A stretch of DNA of 64,000 nt, from the NCBI GenBank assembly GCA_028671895.1, contig CM053796.1, positions 36,764,860-36,828,859 of the forward strand, given 5' to 3'. A program made the position numbers and the translations under genes. Each line of letters starts with the position of its first letter. Position 1 is the stretch's first letter. This stretch comes from Oenanthe sinensis (Eukaryota; Streptophyta; Magnoliopsida; Apiales; Apiaceae). Below the pieces are notes generated by a model. The model worked only from the letters and a program-made list of their open reading frames with translations, was not told where the DNA came from and did no database searches. Of the stretch, positions 36,601 through 48,362 are shown one piece after another.

Positions 36601-39600
36601 ATAAAGCTCGAATCATGGCCTTTAACAGACCTTAACGGGCGATAATCAGGGAAATACCTTGCCTTGTACACCCTTGAGACAAGAGATGAAGGATTTTGCA
36701 TAAAATTCCAGCAATGCTTACCCATCAAAGCGATATTGAACCCATGTAGACTCCTGAACCCTAACCCTCCTCTTCGCTTTGACATACTAATATTGTTCCA
36801 GGACAGCCAGTTAATGCTTCTTCTACCACCCGAACCAGAACTCCACCAGTAGTTGTTGAACATTCTTTCTAATTCCTGACATAGAGTTTTTGGAAGCAAA
36901 AAGCACGACATACAATACGATGGAATCGACTGCGCCACATTACGAATTAAGATGGATTTACCCGCACGAGAGATCATTTTACCCTGCCACCCCTGTATTC
37001 TTTTACTGGCCCTCTCCTTAAGAAACCCAAAAACCCTTTTCTTCGACCTACCCACCAAAGATGGAAGCCCAAGGTAGTTGCTATCAGTGATTCCATTATG
37101 AACACCTAACACCCCACACAACTCCGCCTGTTTGTCCCTTCCAACATTCGCACTAAAGAAGACACCCGACTTCTGATAATTAACAGATTGGCCCGACCAC
37201 AACTCATAGTTATTCAGCAAGGTCTTAACATTAGTTACCTCCTCCGTAGTTGCCTTAAAGAAAAGAAAGCTGTCGTCTGCAAAGAGTAGGTGGGAAATAA
37301 CAGGGGCCGACGAACTGATTCTACAACCATTAATCAAACCATTCGTTGAAGCCTGATCCAAAGCAGTAGACAATCCCTCGACGCATAAGAGAAATAGATA
37401 GGGGGATAGGGGGTCCCCTTGTCTCAATCCGCGTTTAGGAATTATAGGCCCAATATACGACCCATTTAAGCAGACGTTATAGGAGACAATCTTCACACAT
37501 AACATCATCCAATCAATCCATTTCACACAAAAGCCCATAGCCCTCATACGTTGACGAAGAAAAGCCCAACTTACTCTATCATACGCTTTGCTGATATCCA
37601 GTTTTAGTGCCACTTCACCCTCACTACCTGTGTTCTTCCTCCTCATATGGTGAATGATTTCAAACGCAACTAATACATTATCTGTGATGCTTCTATTAGC
37701 CACGAAAGCCGACTGATTCTCCGATATCACAGAAGGGAGGACCTGTTTTAGTCGATTTGCCAGGACCTTTGCAAGGATTTTATAAAGAACGTTGCATAGC
37801 GCAATAGGTCTGAGATCCTTCATGGAGCAAGCATTCTCCTTCTTGGGGATAAGGACTACATTTGTATTGTTCAGATCACAGGGAAACGACTTCATGCTAA
37901 GCCAATCCTTACAACTGACATACACCTCATGGCCCAGAATCGACCAAAAAGTTTGGAAGAAGGCAGGGTTTAATCCATCAGGCCCCGAAGCCTTGTCGGG
38001 GTGCATTTGTTTAACTGCCACCGAAAACTCGTCAAAAGAAACCTCATTAACTAGAGTCTCGTTCTGCTCATCAGTAATGGTTCTTGGACAAACAAACTGT
38101 GTATTCGTATCTACGTTGACTTCTCCTGCAAAAACACCACTGAAGTAGTTGCTAACAATGTCACACATCCCTTCATGGCTATCAACACGAACCCCAGACT
38201 CATCAATCAAATAATTAATCTTGTTCGTTCGTCTCCTAGCAGATGCATTAGCATGGAAAAACTTGGTATTTTCATCGCCTTCTGCAAGCCAAAAAATCTT
38301 AGCTCGTTGCTTCCAATACACTTCTTCATGCAATAGAAGCTCATTTAGCTTATCTTTCTCCCTGAAGTATTCTTTCACTCCATCTTCATCTACACGGTCC
38401 ACCAAGCCTGCAATCACTACCTTCTGTTTCTTAATTTTCTCACGAAACTTATGGAAAAACGTTCTCCCCCACCTGGCCATATACGAAGAGATAGACAGAA
38501 GCTTTGGCAAAAGATGAGAAACTGGCAAATCATTCCAAGCTTCAACAACCTCTCGAATAAACGACGATTCTTTTAGCCATGTATTCTCAAACCTGAATCT
38601 AAATTCTTTCCTTGACCTTGGAACATGAACTAAATCTAGTTGAAGAGGGTCGTGATCTGAGCACGAAGTGTGAACAACACTCAAATTGCAAAGAGGGAAT
38701 TTAGCCCACCACGAAGCTGTACCAAATGCTCTGTCAAGACGTTCTTTTACCTAACTGTTAGTGCCTCGTCCTTTCTCCCATGTAAACTTACCACCACATA
38801 GCTCCAATTCTGAAAGTTGACAGTCTTCCACTGCACCTCGAAAACCTTCCAAAAGACTTGGAGGGTGGGGAAGATTACCTTCCTTATCCGAAACATATAA
38901 CAGATCATTAAAGTCTCCCCATATACACCATGGGAACTGCGAAAGGTCTGCTAGTCTTCGAATGAAATCCCAAGAATCTCGTCTCCTATTTCTTTCTGGG
39001 AAACCATAAAAGCACGACAACCGCCATGACTCCGCAATCTCAGAAAACACTACATCAATATGATTACGAGAGTACCCCGTAATTTGACACCTGACAATAT
39101 TTTTCCACATGAAAGCTAGGCCTCCACTACGACCTACACGATCCACCATGAAGCACTGATCAAATCCAAGTTTTATTCTAAGTTCTTCTATTCTATTAGC
39201 AAAAGAAATAGTCTCAATCAAAAACAGAAAAGCGGGTTTACGATCCTTTATAAGATCGTGAAGAACATGAACTGTACGGGAGTTCCCCAACCCCCGACAG
39301 TTCCAACTAAGGCCAATCATTGCTGCTGGCTAGCTTGCCTCGCAAGCGTAGCCATAATTTGAGATGAAGACTCTGTACAATCCGCATGAGAAAGAACAGA
39401 ATCTGTATTTATGTTGTCGTTATTCAGCCCAGTACCAATAAATCCATGGGCTTCACTCCTTCTTCTTTTCCTTTCCTCCAGGTTAAGCCCATCTAGCTCT
39501 TCAGCCTCCGGCCCATTATTAAAAATAGGATTTAGACTTCCCTCCAACCCTTTTGAATTTGAATTAATAGTATCTCTTCCACCCGAGATATCTGCAGTTA

Positions 39601-41569
39601 CCATCCTATTATCTCGTTTATTGAATACCTGTTTACCTGATTGCGAATTTCCCGCGATTGGACTTTCCGAAAATTGCTGCTTGTGATTATCCATTCCATA
39701 TCTGTGACCCCACTCGCCGTCTCCTTCCTCCCTCAACCACTTGCTCTTAGTAGTTTCGGCCGCCCTACGTGGAGGAGCACGAAGCCAACTTCCCCACTCT
39801 TTGACCACAATCTCAGAACTAGCATCCAATTTCTTCTTGCAAAATCGTTCCGTATGACTTAGCATGCCACATGTGAAGCAAAAATCAGCCAACCTTTCAT
39901 ACTTACACTGAACCACCACCTCCGTTTTGTCCTTCTTGCAGATTTTCTTCTTCCTTTTCAAGGGCTTGCGAACATCCACTCGAACCCTCAATCTCATGCA
40001 TTCCCTCCAAATGCTCGAGTTGTTATTACTGTCATATTGAAGAAAGGTCCCAAAAAAATTCCCAAGTTGTTTCCCTACCACCTCTGACATGTACCCAACT
40101 GGAAGACCATGAATTTGAATCCAAAAGTCAATTTCAACCAAAGGCACTGCTATTGGATCCTCCCCTGTCTTGATCGTATTTGTGACCAACAGAGCGTTAT
40201 CAAAAGCCCATGGACCTCCTCGAAGCACCCACTGCATATCATCCACATGGTAAAACTGAAAGAGAAAAATCCCCGGTTTCAAATCCTTGATGTTTACTCC
40301 TATAGCAGGGCGCCATACATCAGCCATTTTCGAACGCATAGCTCGTGTATTGATGTTCTTCTCCGTGAGAAAACGACCCACGAGGCAAAGCTCAAACCTA
40401 TTCACTTCATCTTCCACTCCATCATCAAAGGACAGCTCTTCATTTTCTTCCTGATCAATATCCAGATCTGCCATCTGCATCACAATATCATCCGACGAAG
40501 CCATAACTGAACACTCTCACTCTTCTGTAGAAAAGAAAGGAGAGAATAAACTCAAAAACTCTCACAGACACATGGAGAGAAAATAAATGTGACTTCTCCT
40601 ATTAATACGAAGTCTTTTTTTCAATATTTCGTTATTGATTGTCTAGGCTACTAATTAGTGATACTAGTGGATATAACTGAACATATTTTGGATATTTATA
40701 TTCTCTAGAGATGACCCTTCTTGTGTTGCTAATTTGCTGATCCTGATATATGCCAATATCAGCCAGCACGAAGTACAAACTTACTAGTTCTGGATTCTGA
40801 TATATGCATAGTATTATTACAGGTCTGAGAAACCTTTACTGATCAAACATGCAAAATTATGCTAGTATTAACTTATAGTGGGGGGTATTAAGCATCTGAA
40901 TACACATTTTCGCTATATCGTGCAGTGATGGTAAAAAGCAAAAGCCAACATCTCTTCTGACTTCTGAAATTCTAGATGTCGATTTTGATTTTGACCCACC
41001 AACACTTTCCATGATGCACGATGGATCAAATGGGAAAGATAACACTACCAATAATCTAGAATCATTACTTTCTAAAGGTAAGTTTTACTGCAGCTGCGTT
41101 TACTTGTAAAGGAGTTTTCTTATATGTAAATGTGTATATGCAATTACTTGGAGATTGTCTATGCAGCAGCATCTAGAATGAGCTTTGGTCAACCACTCAA
41201 AGAGGTGAAACCTGGAAATCTATCCCAGGTTAGAGTCTTAAACCCTCAACCAAAAAATGCATATTTATGAGAGAATGAAACTGAGAAATGTGGAAATGTT
41301 TTGCTGGAATTTATGTGCCTGATTCAGTTTCATTTGTGAAATTAACTTGGATTCTAATTATTCCTAGGTGTTTGTAATTTGATTTATATCAGTACTATTC
41401 ATAGTTCCGACATTATCTATTGTTTGCAAATGTTTTGGTGTAGCTATCTGCAGATGATCTGGGAATAGGTTCAAGATGCAATGAAGCTTTTGACCCTTGT
41501 AATATTGACAGGAAGAATCTCAGCGCTGATGTGACCGATGAATTTCCATCTTTTGATCTTGGATTCTGA
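27678..41569 (+). CDS. ZGRF1/Mte1-like DUF2439-domain gene, probably damaged
   Basis: Coding exons I can place: 27678-27717, 27812-27883, 30407-30478, 31069-31166, 32058-32289, 32418-32514, 33293-33425, 33594-33710, 34099-34308, 34662-34920, 40926-41077, 41167-41228 and 41444-41569. All junction phases match. Exon pairs 31069/32058 and 32418/33293 each encode a DUF2439 fold (EWQVLYSTQLTQKAKKF, then FLYDESGRLLDRRFLKSDE and HLVDIG). This domain (Pfam ZGRF1-like N-terminal) marks yeast Mte1, fission yeast Dbl2 and human ZGRF1, which act with DNA helicases on recombination D-loops; a nuclear DNA-repair role here is inference. Two lesions lie in adjacent exons: a TAG stop in 32058-32289 and a 1-bp deletion in 32418-32514. 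Skipping both keeps the frame. Introns hold an orphan duplicate, a ycf2 fragment and a LINE. The C-terminus ends FPSFDLGF. Expression is untested. Confidence 0.75.
28198..30225 (+). pseudogene. orphan duplicate exons (unit A) of the ZGRF1-like gene
   Basis: Three pseudo-exons mirror the downstream exons 30407, 31069 and 32058. The first (28198-28264) follows CGG where the intact copy has the CAG acceptor, and has lost 8 bases, shifting the frame. The second (29282-about 29339) matches the intact exon up to TTTCATGATGGC and then lacks its last 40 or so bases and the donor. The third (29994-30225) is intact, 232 bp like its twin, and codes FLHDESGRLLDSRFLKSDE. Flanking intron sequence is also shared, for example CTTAGATAATC after the third exon, showing a tandem duplication of about 2.2 kb (unit A about 28140-30340, unit B about 30340-32400). 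Confidence 0.8.
31652..31978 (-). pseudogene. ycf2: nuclear insertion of chloroplast ycf2 (NUPT)
   Basis: About 327 bases on the minus strand translate without a stop into a segment of the plastid protein Ycf2, with phrases such as FGNIPIHRSEIYIYELKG, LCNQLLESISLQIVHLKK and FLLDDHDTSQKSKFLINGG that I recognise from land-plant ycf2. Similarity begins near KKGLSKPFRFF and stops after FNKIP; both edges then run into unrelated nuclear sequence. It lies in the intron just before the exon at 32058. It is a transfer of organelle DNA, not a functional gene. The open frame suggests either recent insertion or chance retention. Confidence 0.92.
35238..39320 (-). pseudogene. LINE ORF2: endonuclease, reverse transcriptase, RNase H
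   Basis: The frame is 1360 codons with one internal stop. It begins MIGLSWNCRGLGN, the start of an apurinic-type endonuclease domain (about residues 1-220). The reverse transcriptase domain follows, with FADDS near residue 680 and GLRQGDPLSP upstream. Next come a zinc-binding zf-RVT segment (about 1035-1085, CMCPLCDGDAEH) and a plant-type RNase H (about 1205-1330) with INVDAS, EAEAIGVKEAL and VETDSQ. The single in-frame TAG lies at 38751-38753, inside the endonuclease part (after EKGRGTNS), so this copy should not make a full ORF2 protein. Its ATG overlaps the ORF1 stop by the ATGA arrangement. Confidence 0.93.
39317..40504 (-). CDS. LINE ORF1: DUF4283 / zinc-knuckle protein
   Basis: An intact 395-codon frame. 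It holds a DUF4283-like region (about residues 35-160, with VGRFLTEKNINTRAMR and WVLRGGPWAFDN) and one CCHC zinc knuckle (CFTCGMLSHTERFC, near residue 210). A low-complexity hydrophilic tail ends in QQQ. In plant L1 elements this protein binds the element RNA and packages it for retrotransposition. The stop codon overlaps the ORF2 start by ATGA, which suggests ORF2 is translated by termination-reinitiation. Confidence 0.9.
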   Translation of the reverse strand: MASSDDIVMQMADLDIDQEENEELSFDDGVEDEVNRFELCLVGRFLTEKNINTRAMRSKMADVWRPAIGVNIKDLKPGIFLFQFYHVDDMQWVLRGGPWAFDNALLVTNTIKTGEDPIAVPLVEIDFWIQIHGLPVGYMSEVVGKQLGNFFGTFLQYDSNNNSSIWRECMRLRVRVDVRKPLKRKKKICKKDKTEVVVQCKYERLADFCFTCGMLSHTERFCKKKLDASSEIVVKEWGSWLRAPPRRAAETTKSKWLREEGDGEWGHRYGMDNHKQQFSESPIAGNSQSGKQVFNKRDNRMVTADISGGRDTINSNSKGLEGSLNPIFNNGPEAEELDGLNLEERKRRRSEAHGFIGTGLNNDNINTDSVLSHADCTESSSQIMATLARQASQQQ

Positions 41570-42609
41570 CTGAGGTCTGTACCATAGTTCATTTCGTCAT
41601 TTCCACAGTGTATTACAAGTGACTTGTTTTCTTTGATCGATTATGCAGAAAGAATATAAAAGACTACTCTCAAGGCTTATATGGCTGCAAAAGTTTCTCC
41701 AGCCTCAAGCTAGTGGTCTAGCTGTAAAAAATTTCGTAAGCTACTGTTATGGACTGCATCCTTTTTATCATTTTTCTTGATGAACAATAGTATCAAGTTG
41801 TCATGATGACTATAATACTAATAGGAAAAGCTCGTGATGTGTAACCATTAAGAAATTATGAATACTAGTGAAATGTAAATGTAAACTTCTTTTCCGGTTA
41901 TTGCTTTGTATGCAGTTTAGAGGGTTATAAAAAAGGCCTACCCAAACTTGTTCAACATTCTCTGTTACTTCTAGAATCTTATCCTGAGAATAATAATTTA
42001 ATCATTCAGCTCTGCTGGAAAAGCTATCATTGGAACCCAAATGAGAAAGTTTGGTACTAAAACAGCCTTGATCTTATTTTGCATGCAAATCAATCCTCAT
42101 TCCTAGCAAATAAGCACAAAAAACCGGGCCTAAACATTTTGAAATAGATGCTGTAAGCAAATATATTCATATCTGACCTAATTGTGTGCTGCACCAGTGC
42201 ACAATAGGGAAGAGGATGGTTCGGTTTTAGAAATTAAAAACTGAACCATCGGTTTCGGTTTTAAAAAACTCGGTTCACTTTTTAACGGTTCGGTTTCGAT
42301 TATAAAACCGAACGAAAAAATAATAAAAATATTATAAGACTTTAAATTTATAAATAGTAATGTTCTCGACTTTTGAGAAAAAAATTATAACTTACTTCTT
42401 TATTTGTTTTTTTTTTTGCCAGATACTTCTTTATTAGTTAGTTTTATATTAAACTTGACAAATTGTATATTAATGAGTTATATAATTGATTATAATTGTC
42501 TCGATTAAATAGTAAAATAAATACGAGAAATAGCTCAAAATGACACAAATTTATAACGTAATGCCCAAAATGACACTCATGGGTAGAATGACCCAAAATG
42601 TCACTCCTT

Positions 42610-44150
42610 GCCGCAAGATTGATAGAGTATGTATTTATATATATATTATTTGATTTTATTCTCATATTTCTAGTATTTTGTACATAATTGCACATTTATT
42701 AATTAGAGTTTAATGTTTTATGGCAGAAAATAAAGAAATCCTAAAATTGGAAGAATTGGAGAATAAAGACTCTAATTTGGAGATAAATTAGAAATAAATT
42801 CGGATTTAATGGGTTGCTCACACGTACAACACTATTTGGGCCATAACTTCCATAACTTGAGTTCTAGAAGTCAGAATTAGGCGATTTTACAGCCCACACG
42901 AAGATATAATTGGAAAATCTAGAATTCAGAGATGGTCCAACACACGTATCTCAACTGTAGCAGCCCAGAAACAGGTCTGAAAGGCAGACTACGAAAATGA
43001 ACATTACAATCCAACTTATTATAGGAAATTGTTTGTGTTTCCTTGTAAAGTATTAAAACTCTTATATATTAGGGTTTTATATTATTAGATATCATATACA
43101 ATACCATCATATTATATTATTAGTTAGCCGTACTTTTAAGGAAAAATGGATAGAAACACTTTGAGAGGGAGATTGAAGGAAGTAGTGAAGAGATTCATCT
43201 AGATTTCAAACGATTTCTTCAAGTTGTATTCTTTGTACTTAAACTCTTATACTCATGGTTTGTGTTATTAATTTATGTATGTTTTTACCCATCATGAGTA
43301 GCTAATCCCTTAATCAGGGAATTTGGTAGTATTCGTTGGTTTATCATGTTTGTTTGATTATATTGTGATTTATCTTGGTTTGCTAATCTGTCATTGAGAG
43401 TTTTATACGATTAAAAGAGTAGCTAACTTTTAATTGAATTTGTAGGGATTATAACAAATCGAGAGAGGAGTTTTAATTCTAGTACATGATATGATAGACA
43501 TAATTTAAGTATTAGATCGGGAGATTGATATGCGAATTGTGAGACTTATAATTCATGGTGTTTAATAGTCTATGGATGTACTTTGTTTGACCATGGGAGT
43601 GACGTTCATGGTATAATTGTAGGCATTATAATTTACCTTGGGAGATGACTTTATAATCATTAGAAGAATTGTTTTTAGCAAAACAAGAGACACAAATTAG
43701 ACATTCATGATAGCCAATTGAAGAAATCTTTTTCCTGGATTGTTTTCTCCCATATTTATTATATAGTCCTTTATTTGTTTATTAGATTAATTTAGTTAAT
43801 AATTACAGACACCCACAACTTCTTCACCACACTTCTAAATTGTAAGGAATAATATATTTAAAATTGATATTGATAACAGTCTTTTCCTGTGAACGATACC
43901 CTCCAAGATACTCGAAAACAGAGATAAAATAGAGTTTTGGTTTTTATATAAACACGCTACATCAAACGCTAGACAATATAACGTTCTAACCCTGGAACGC
44001 TAGATCGTCTAGCGTTTCGGAGGTAGCCCGGGAACGCTAGATCGTCTAGCGTTTTGGAATGACATATATTTGGGGCAATTATTCTGATTTGTGCCATTTT
44101 AGGCATTTATTGTTCAAATAGTGATACATACGACCAACACCCAATAAATA
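42610..44150. repeat. non-coding retroelement-like repeat
   Basis: A stretch with GAGTAGCTAATCCCTTAATC, CCATGGGAGTGACGTTCATG and CCTGTGAACGATACCCTCC resembles the AT-rich untranslated leader regions of plant Ty3-type LTR elements or their non-autonomous derivatives. No gag or pol coding is visible. The assignment is by general resemblance only. Confidence 0.3.
43996..44053. repeat. two copies of a perfect 9-bp-arm palindrome
   Basis: AACGCTAGA-TCG-TCTAGCGTT occurs at 43996-44016 and again at 44033-44053. A half copy (AAACGCTAGAC) lies shortly before. Each can fold into a stable hairpin. Confidence 0.9.
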
Positions 44151-44224
44151 CCAACTTCATTAATTAATAATTAATTAATCAAACATAACATTTTCATGTC
44201 TCAATCTTCTCTCACTTAATATTA

Positions 44225-44345
44225 TATTTTTTTTATAAACCAAACTTGCATTAAAAAAGGAGAAGATACAAAGCGATCAGCCCTAGCTACCTAGCTAACC
44301 CACCTGCTAGACGCAACTGCCGATTAAACAAAATCCATGAGCTAC
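44225..44345 (-). mobile_element. possible 5'-truncated LINE 3' tail
   Basis: TTTTTTTTATAAACCAAACTTGC followed by ATTAAAAAAGGAGAAGATACA looks, on the minus strand, like the terminal untranslated part and poly(A) tail of a plant LINE. No coding part remains. Confidence 0.3.
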
Positions 44346-44779
44346 ATAATAACATTCCTTAACAATACTTTCTTAAAATGAATTGAAATTCAAAAGAAAT
44401 AAAATTATTTCACTGTCATTTTGATGTATTTATATCTTTTTTATTTTTAAAAATTTATATAAATTGTATATAAAATATTTATTTATTTTAATAATCGGTT
44501 CGGTTTTTAATTTTTCGATTTCGGTTTCGGTTTTATTTTGGTTTTTTGCTCACCACTGCACCGTATCTACAAATGTTACACCTTTATAAAATCATTTCTA
44601 AAAAATGGTGATTCCTGGACAATGATACAACTGTAAAATGAGCTTTCAAGCTACTGCATTTTTGGTATATTTATCAATTTAAGCGCTGGTGTAAGAGAGT
44701 TTTTTCTACAAAGCAAAATTCCAAGAAGTTGCAGAGAATCGTTTGGTTGTACACAAATCACAACCTTCATCTCTCAATT

Positions 44780-46697
44780 TTAGTTTCTCATCCTTCTTGG
44801 ACTAGTATATCTAAGTAAGGTTCTGAATAAACTTTTACTTTTGCGGTACTGTACAATCGCTTTTGATGTCGCCTTGTTTTCTGATTGGATTAACAATGAA
44901 GATGATCTCTGAGGCATTGGAAAATGCTGCAAGCACAGACACGAATTTGATGGTTTGTCAATTCCATACAATTACCTCAAAGAAAATCACTTTTATGAAT
45001 CGGTTAATTATGACAGATTATTGAAGTCAACGATATATCATCCTGCTGTCAGCACTTACCTGCTGTATATTTTTAGCAGGATTTGGAGAACTTGATCTAT
45101 CGGCAACTGAATTAGTACGTTTTAGTGAAAACCGAAGAGGTGAAACTCCCCGTGTATCTGCTTAAGCATATATGTATAGGCCGTTAATAAACCAAAAATT
45201 ACTTGCAAAAAGAAATGCAATGAAATACAACAATATACTCGTTTGTGGAGTTTCAGAACTAAACAATTTGTACTCTGACCTGTTACTTTTTTTGAAGCAA
45301 CCCTTGTGAATGAAAAGTTTGCAGAACCTGGGGAGGCAGAAAGGGGCTGAGGATGTCCTCTGCAAAAGCATCACAAACATCGAATTATAATCTTTGTAGT
45401 GAAAAAAAGGTTATTTCATCTTAATATTAACATTGTAGTGCATTACCTAATCATCTGTGCATCAGGTTTCATCGGATTTGGTTGAATAGCTTCAGTAAAA
45501 CAATTGGCAACAACATATAATTAGAAATTTTAGTTTGTAGTTGAGCAACTATCAAAACACAAAGCTTACAACTGTGTTTCACCCACAACTTAAAGAATTA
45601 AACCACAGAATAGTAAATAGGATCTCCTCGCACTTACATTTGTTCAAGTCCTCGTCAAGACACAAGCCAAGACTGTTATTTATCAATTCTGACGTGCCAT
45701 TACTATTCGCAGGTGGCTTGGCTGCACAAATAAGGATAAGTTCCATATTAGCTGATATATACTCGACAATATAATAATAAAAAATCCAAGGGCTAGAAGA
45801 TGCAGATATATAATTCTGAAAAAATGACTATATCATAATTACCTGGGAAAATGTATCGCTTGTGGTGTTTAGGGGTTTCAATCACTAGAGTCTGTTGCCG
45901 AACTCCACTTTGCTCAGTAAACTCTCGACATGTTCTTAATCTCTAAAATGCAGACCAAAAGAATTAAATATCAGTCAGTTGTATAATTTTAGTCAAATCT
46001 TTTTTAAGCTTCAGAGGGAATAAGCAGAATAATTCACTCTGAACAAATAATTGAACACTGATAATGGCAGAGCAAGAAGCCCATATGTATATGCAACAGA
46101 GGTATTGTCAAACTTGTGTTAATATCAGACTCCCAGACTATATCAAGTACCTGTTCAATATTCGAGAATCGAACCTTTGCATCAGAAAATTCATTGACCT
46201 TATCATCCAAGAAACTATTGACTTTGAACGCAACAGAACCCAAATGATCCACACTACTAATGAGAGCTTTAGTCGCATAATCTTTCACAGTTTCTACCAC
46301 ACTTCAAGAACATATTAATCAAAAGAAGGTCAAAAAGAGAATAAAATAACTACAGCAAAAAAAAACAGCATAGCACAATAATATAGAACTGAAATATAAA
46401 TAAAAGTGACTAACACCTCAACTCACAGTAGTTTATCATCATCTCTCTGATAAGAAGATTCAAAATATTCTGCAGCTGAATATAACTGTTTCCTTATATT
46501 CTTCAAGTCCTAAAAGGCATTAATTTGCATTGAAAATCAAAATTTCCATTAGGCCTGTACAGTTCAAAAAAGAGTAACAGATGTTCACATACCTTCAAAC
46601 TATTAGTAAAAAGTATGTGCTGCTGCATAAAGAGTTCATCATAGTTTGATGATTGTTGAGGAATATTTGCTGAAACCAATGAAGTCTCTCTTTCCAT
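44780..46697 (-). CDS. ABI-like subunit of the SCAR/WAVE complex (ABIL family)
   Basis: Eight exons on the minus strand join in frame into about 283 aa: 46593-46697, 46427-46509, 46151-46301, 45843-45942, 45634-45721, 45280-45359, 45060-45157 and 44780-44926. Family signatures are DELFMQQHILFTNSLK, DLKNIRKQLYSAAEYFE, VKDYATKALISSVDHLGSV, TPKHHKRYIFP, then RGVSPLRFSLKR and a basic C-terminal RKSKSLFRTLLR. Plant ABILs are about 300 aa and belong to the WAVE complex, which activates ARP2/3 and so branched actin growth in cell shaping. The start ATG at 46695-46697 gives MERETSL. At the end of exon 5 a consensus GTAAGT donor would shift the frame into a stop; the frame-keeping donor lies 4 bases further on. 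Which ABIL number is not decided. Confidence 0.9.
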
Positions 46698-47691
46698 CAC
46701 TGCTCTAAAAAGTAGTTCCTATATATCAAAGATAATTGAAATATTGTCTGGGATTAATTAACTCACCCAAGATGAAGGAACTTAACTAAGCACCATAATA
46801 ATTGATATTTTTGTGTTATAATGAAATATATACACTCACACAAGTACTCAATAACGATGTTTTGTTTTATTGATCCTGATTCCTGACAAGCAATTAATAT
46901 TGTTATGAACATATTTTTTATAGTTTATAATATGATGTGTTCATAATAAATTTGGTGATTTGGAGGTTAGAGTATGGTATAAAAATTTAACCAATAGTAA
47001 TTTATAATTTATTTGTTGAATTTATTTGCTAAAATAGTTTTCGAAATAAGATGATGATTGTGTATATACATGTATGAATGGCTGAAGAATGAGACGTGAC
47101 AAATGTACGATTCAATAATACAAGCAATGCAAGTAGGGCAATGTCGGTAGGGCAGCAAAAATCTCAAGCTTTTTCATTATGGCACCAACAAAACACTGTT
47201 ATCTATTCACACATGATACTTTAAATGTTTGTCAACAACTTAACTAATCAGATGATAATTAATTAAATATATCTTAATATTAAGGCAAGTGATATATAGC
47301 ATATATAATTTAAAAGTTTGTATACAGTGTAAGATCTTGCTTCCTTTATGGCGATCGTAATTGATACTAAAAGATTATAGCAATTAACCTACTCCATATA
47401 TAAAGGAAAAGCATGACAAAGCATCGTTTACAAAATTGCCATTATTTGTAAAGTGGTTGAAAATTCCTTATCAAACGGTTGTGAATGTGATTAAATTAAA
47501 GATTTTAATAATGCAACACTCTAATTTAAACAAATATCCACTCTTTTTTCATAATAATTAATCATACTTTAGATTACATAAAAAGTTCATTTAAACATTT
47601 GAATCCATTTTTTTATTATAATTTTGCGGAATTTAGTGAAAGCTTTCATGGTTATCACTCTAAAAAGTTTTCATATGAATGTTACTATATA

Positions 47692-48362
47692 TAGGGGTGA
47701 GTAACGGTCGATTCGGTCGGTTTTTAACGGCCTGGACGAAACCACTAATAGTGGTTTTTTCATATCTCAAACTGGACCAGACCGTTTGGATATTGGACCA
47801 GACCGAACCAGACTGCAATTAAACGGTTCGATTCGGTCGATTACGGTTTTAAATCAAACTATTTAATATTATAATTTTAGACATAAAAATACCCTTCTTG
47901 AATTATATCCAACGTCCCAATACTATCAAAAAGTATGCCAATTTTAGTACATACATTACTAGTTTTACTACATTACGAAAATACTAATATGTGCCCAAAT
48001 GACCATATTAGTATTATGCAAAACAAAAAAAAAATGCATTCCAAGAAGAGACTAGCAATCTTAATTCTAGAAGAAATGTTATGCAAGACAAAATTATATT
48101 ATATTATATATATATATATATATTTCAGACAAATATAGGTAAATGCAAAACAAATTTATATTATATATAATATATAATATATATTTGTAGCGGTCCGGTT
48201 CGGTCTTAATGGTCGGTTTAGAAATGAAAACCAGACCGGACTGGAAAATAACAATTTATATTTAAATCAAACCTAAATCAAACCAAACCGCTTAAAAAAC
48301 CGTAAAAAGCGGTTTGGTCGGTTCGGTCCGGTCTGGTCGGTTTGATTATTTTTTGATCAACC

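Larger units (their letters stand above)
35201..40560 (-). mobile_element. near full-length L1-type LINE with RNase H
   Basis: A non-LTR retrotransposon lies antisense in an intron of the ZGRF1-like gene. Its 3' end is a run of 18 T on the plus strand (35201-35218), i.e. a poly(A) tail. Both reading frames are present, so it is nearly complete at the 5' end; the start of its 5' UTR is somewhere in 40510-40620. I could not find a convincing target-site duplication beside the tail (left flank GATATGCACCATC). Confidence 0.93.
42196..44555. mobile_element. hAT-like non-autonomous element (copy B), tentative limits
   Basis: Both ends are rich in CGGTTCGGTTT or AAACCGAAC strings as in the other hAT-like copies, and the right end reads TTTTTTGCTCACCACTG. 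A 7-bp direct repeat CTGCACC (42189-42195 and 44556-44562) flanks it, but the left terminal bases do not match the right end well. The interior contains LTR-leader-like non-coding sequence and the palindromes described separately, so this is probably a nest. Confidence 0.45.
41570..44779. other. intergenic DNA with nested repeats between convergent genes
   Basis: The first few hundred bases are the 3' UTR of the ZGRF1-like gene (a 3'-UTR intron from about 41576 to 41648 is possible). The remainder is repeat DNA described in separate entries; no intact gene is seen. Confidence 0.6.

Noticed and set aside
35347..39862. Several plus-strand frames of 60-118 codons
   Set aside because: They are antisense shadows of the LINE ORF1 and ORF2.
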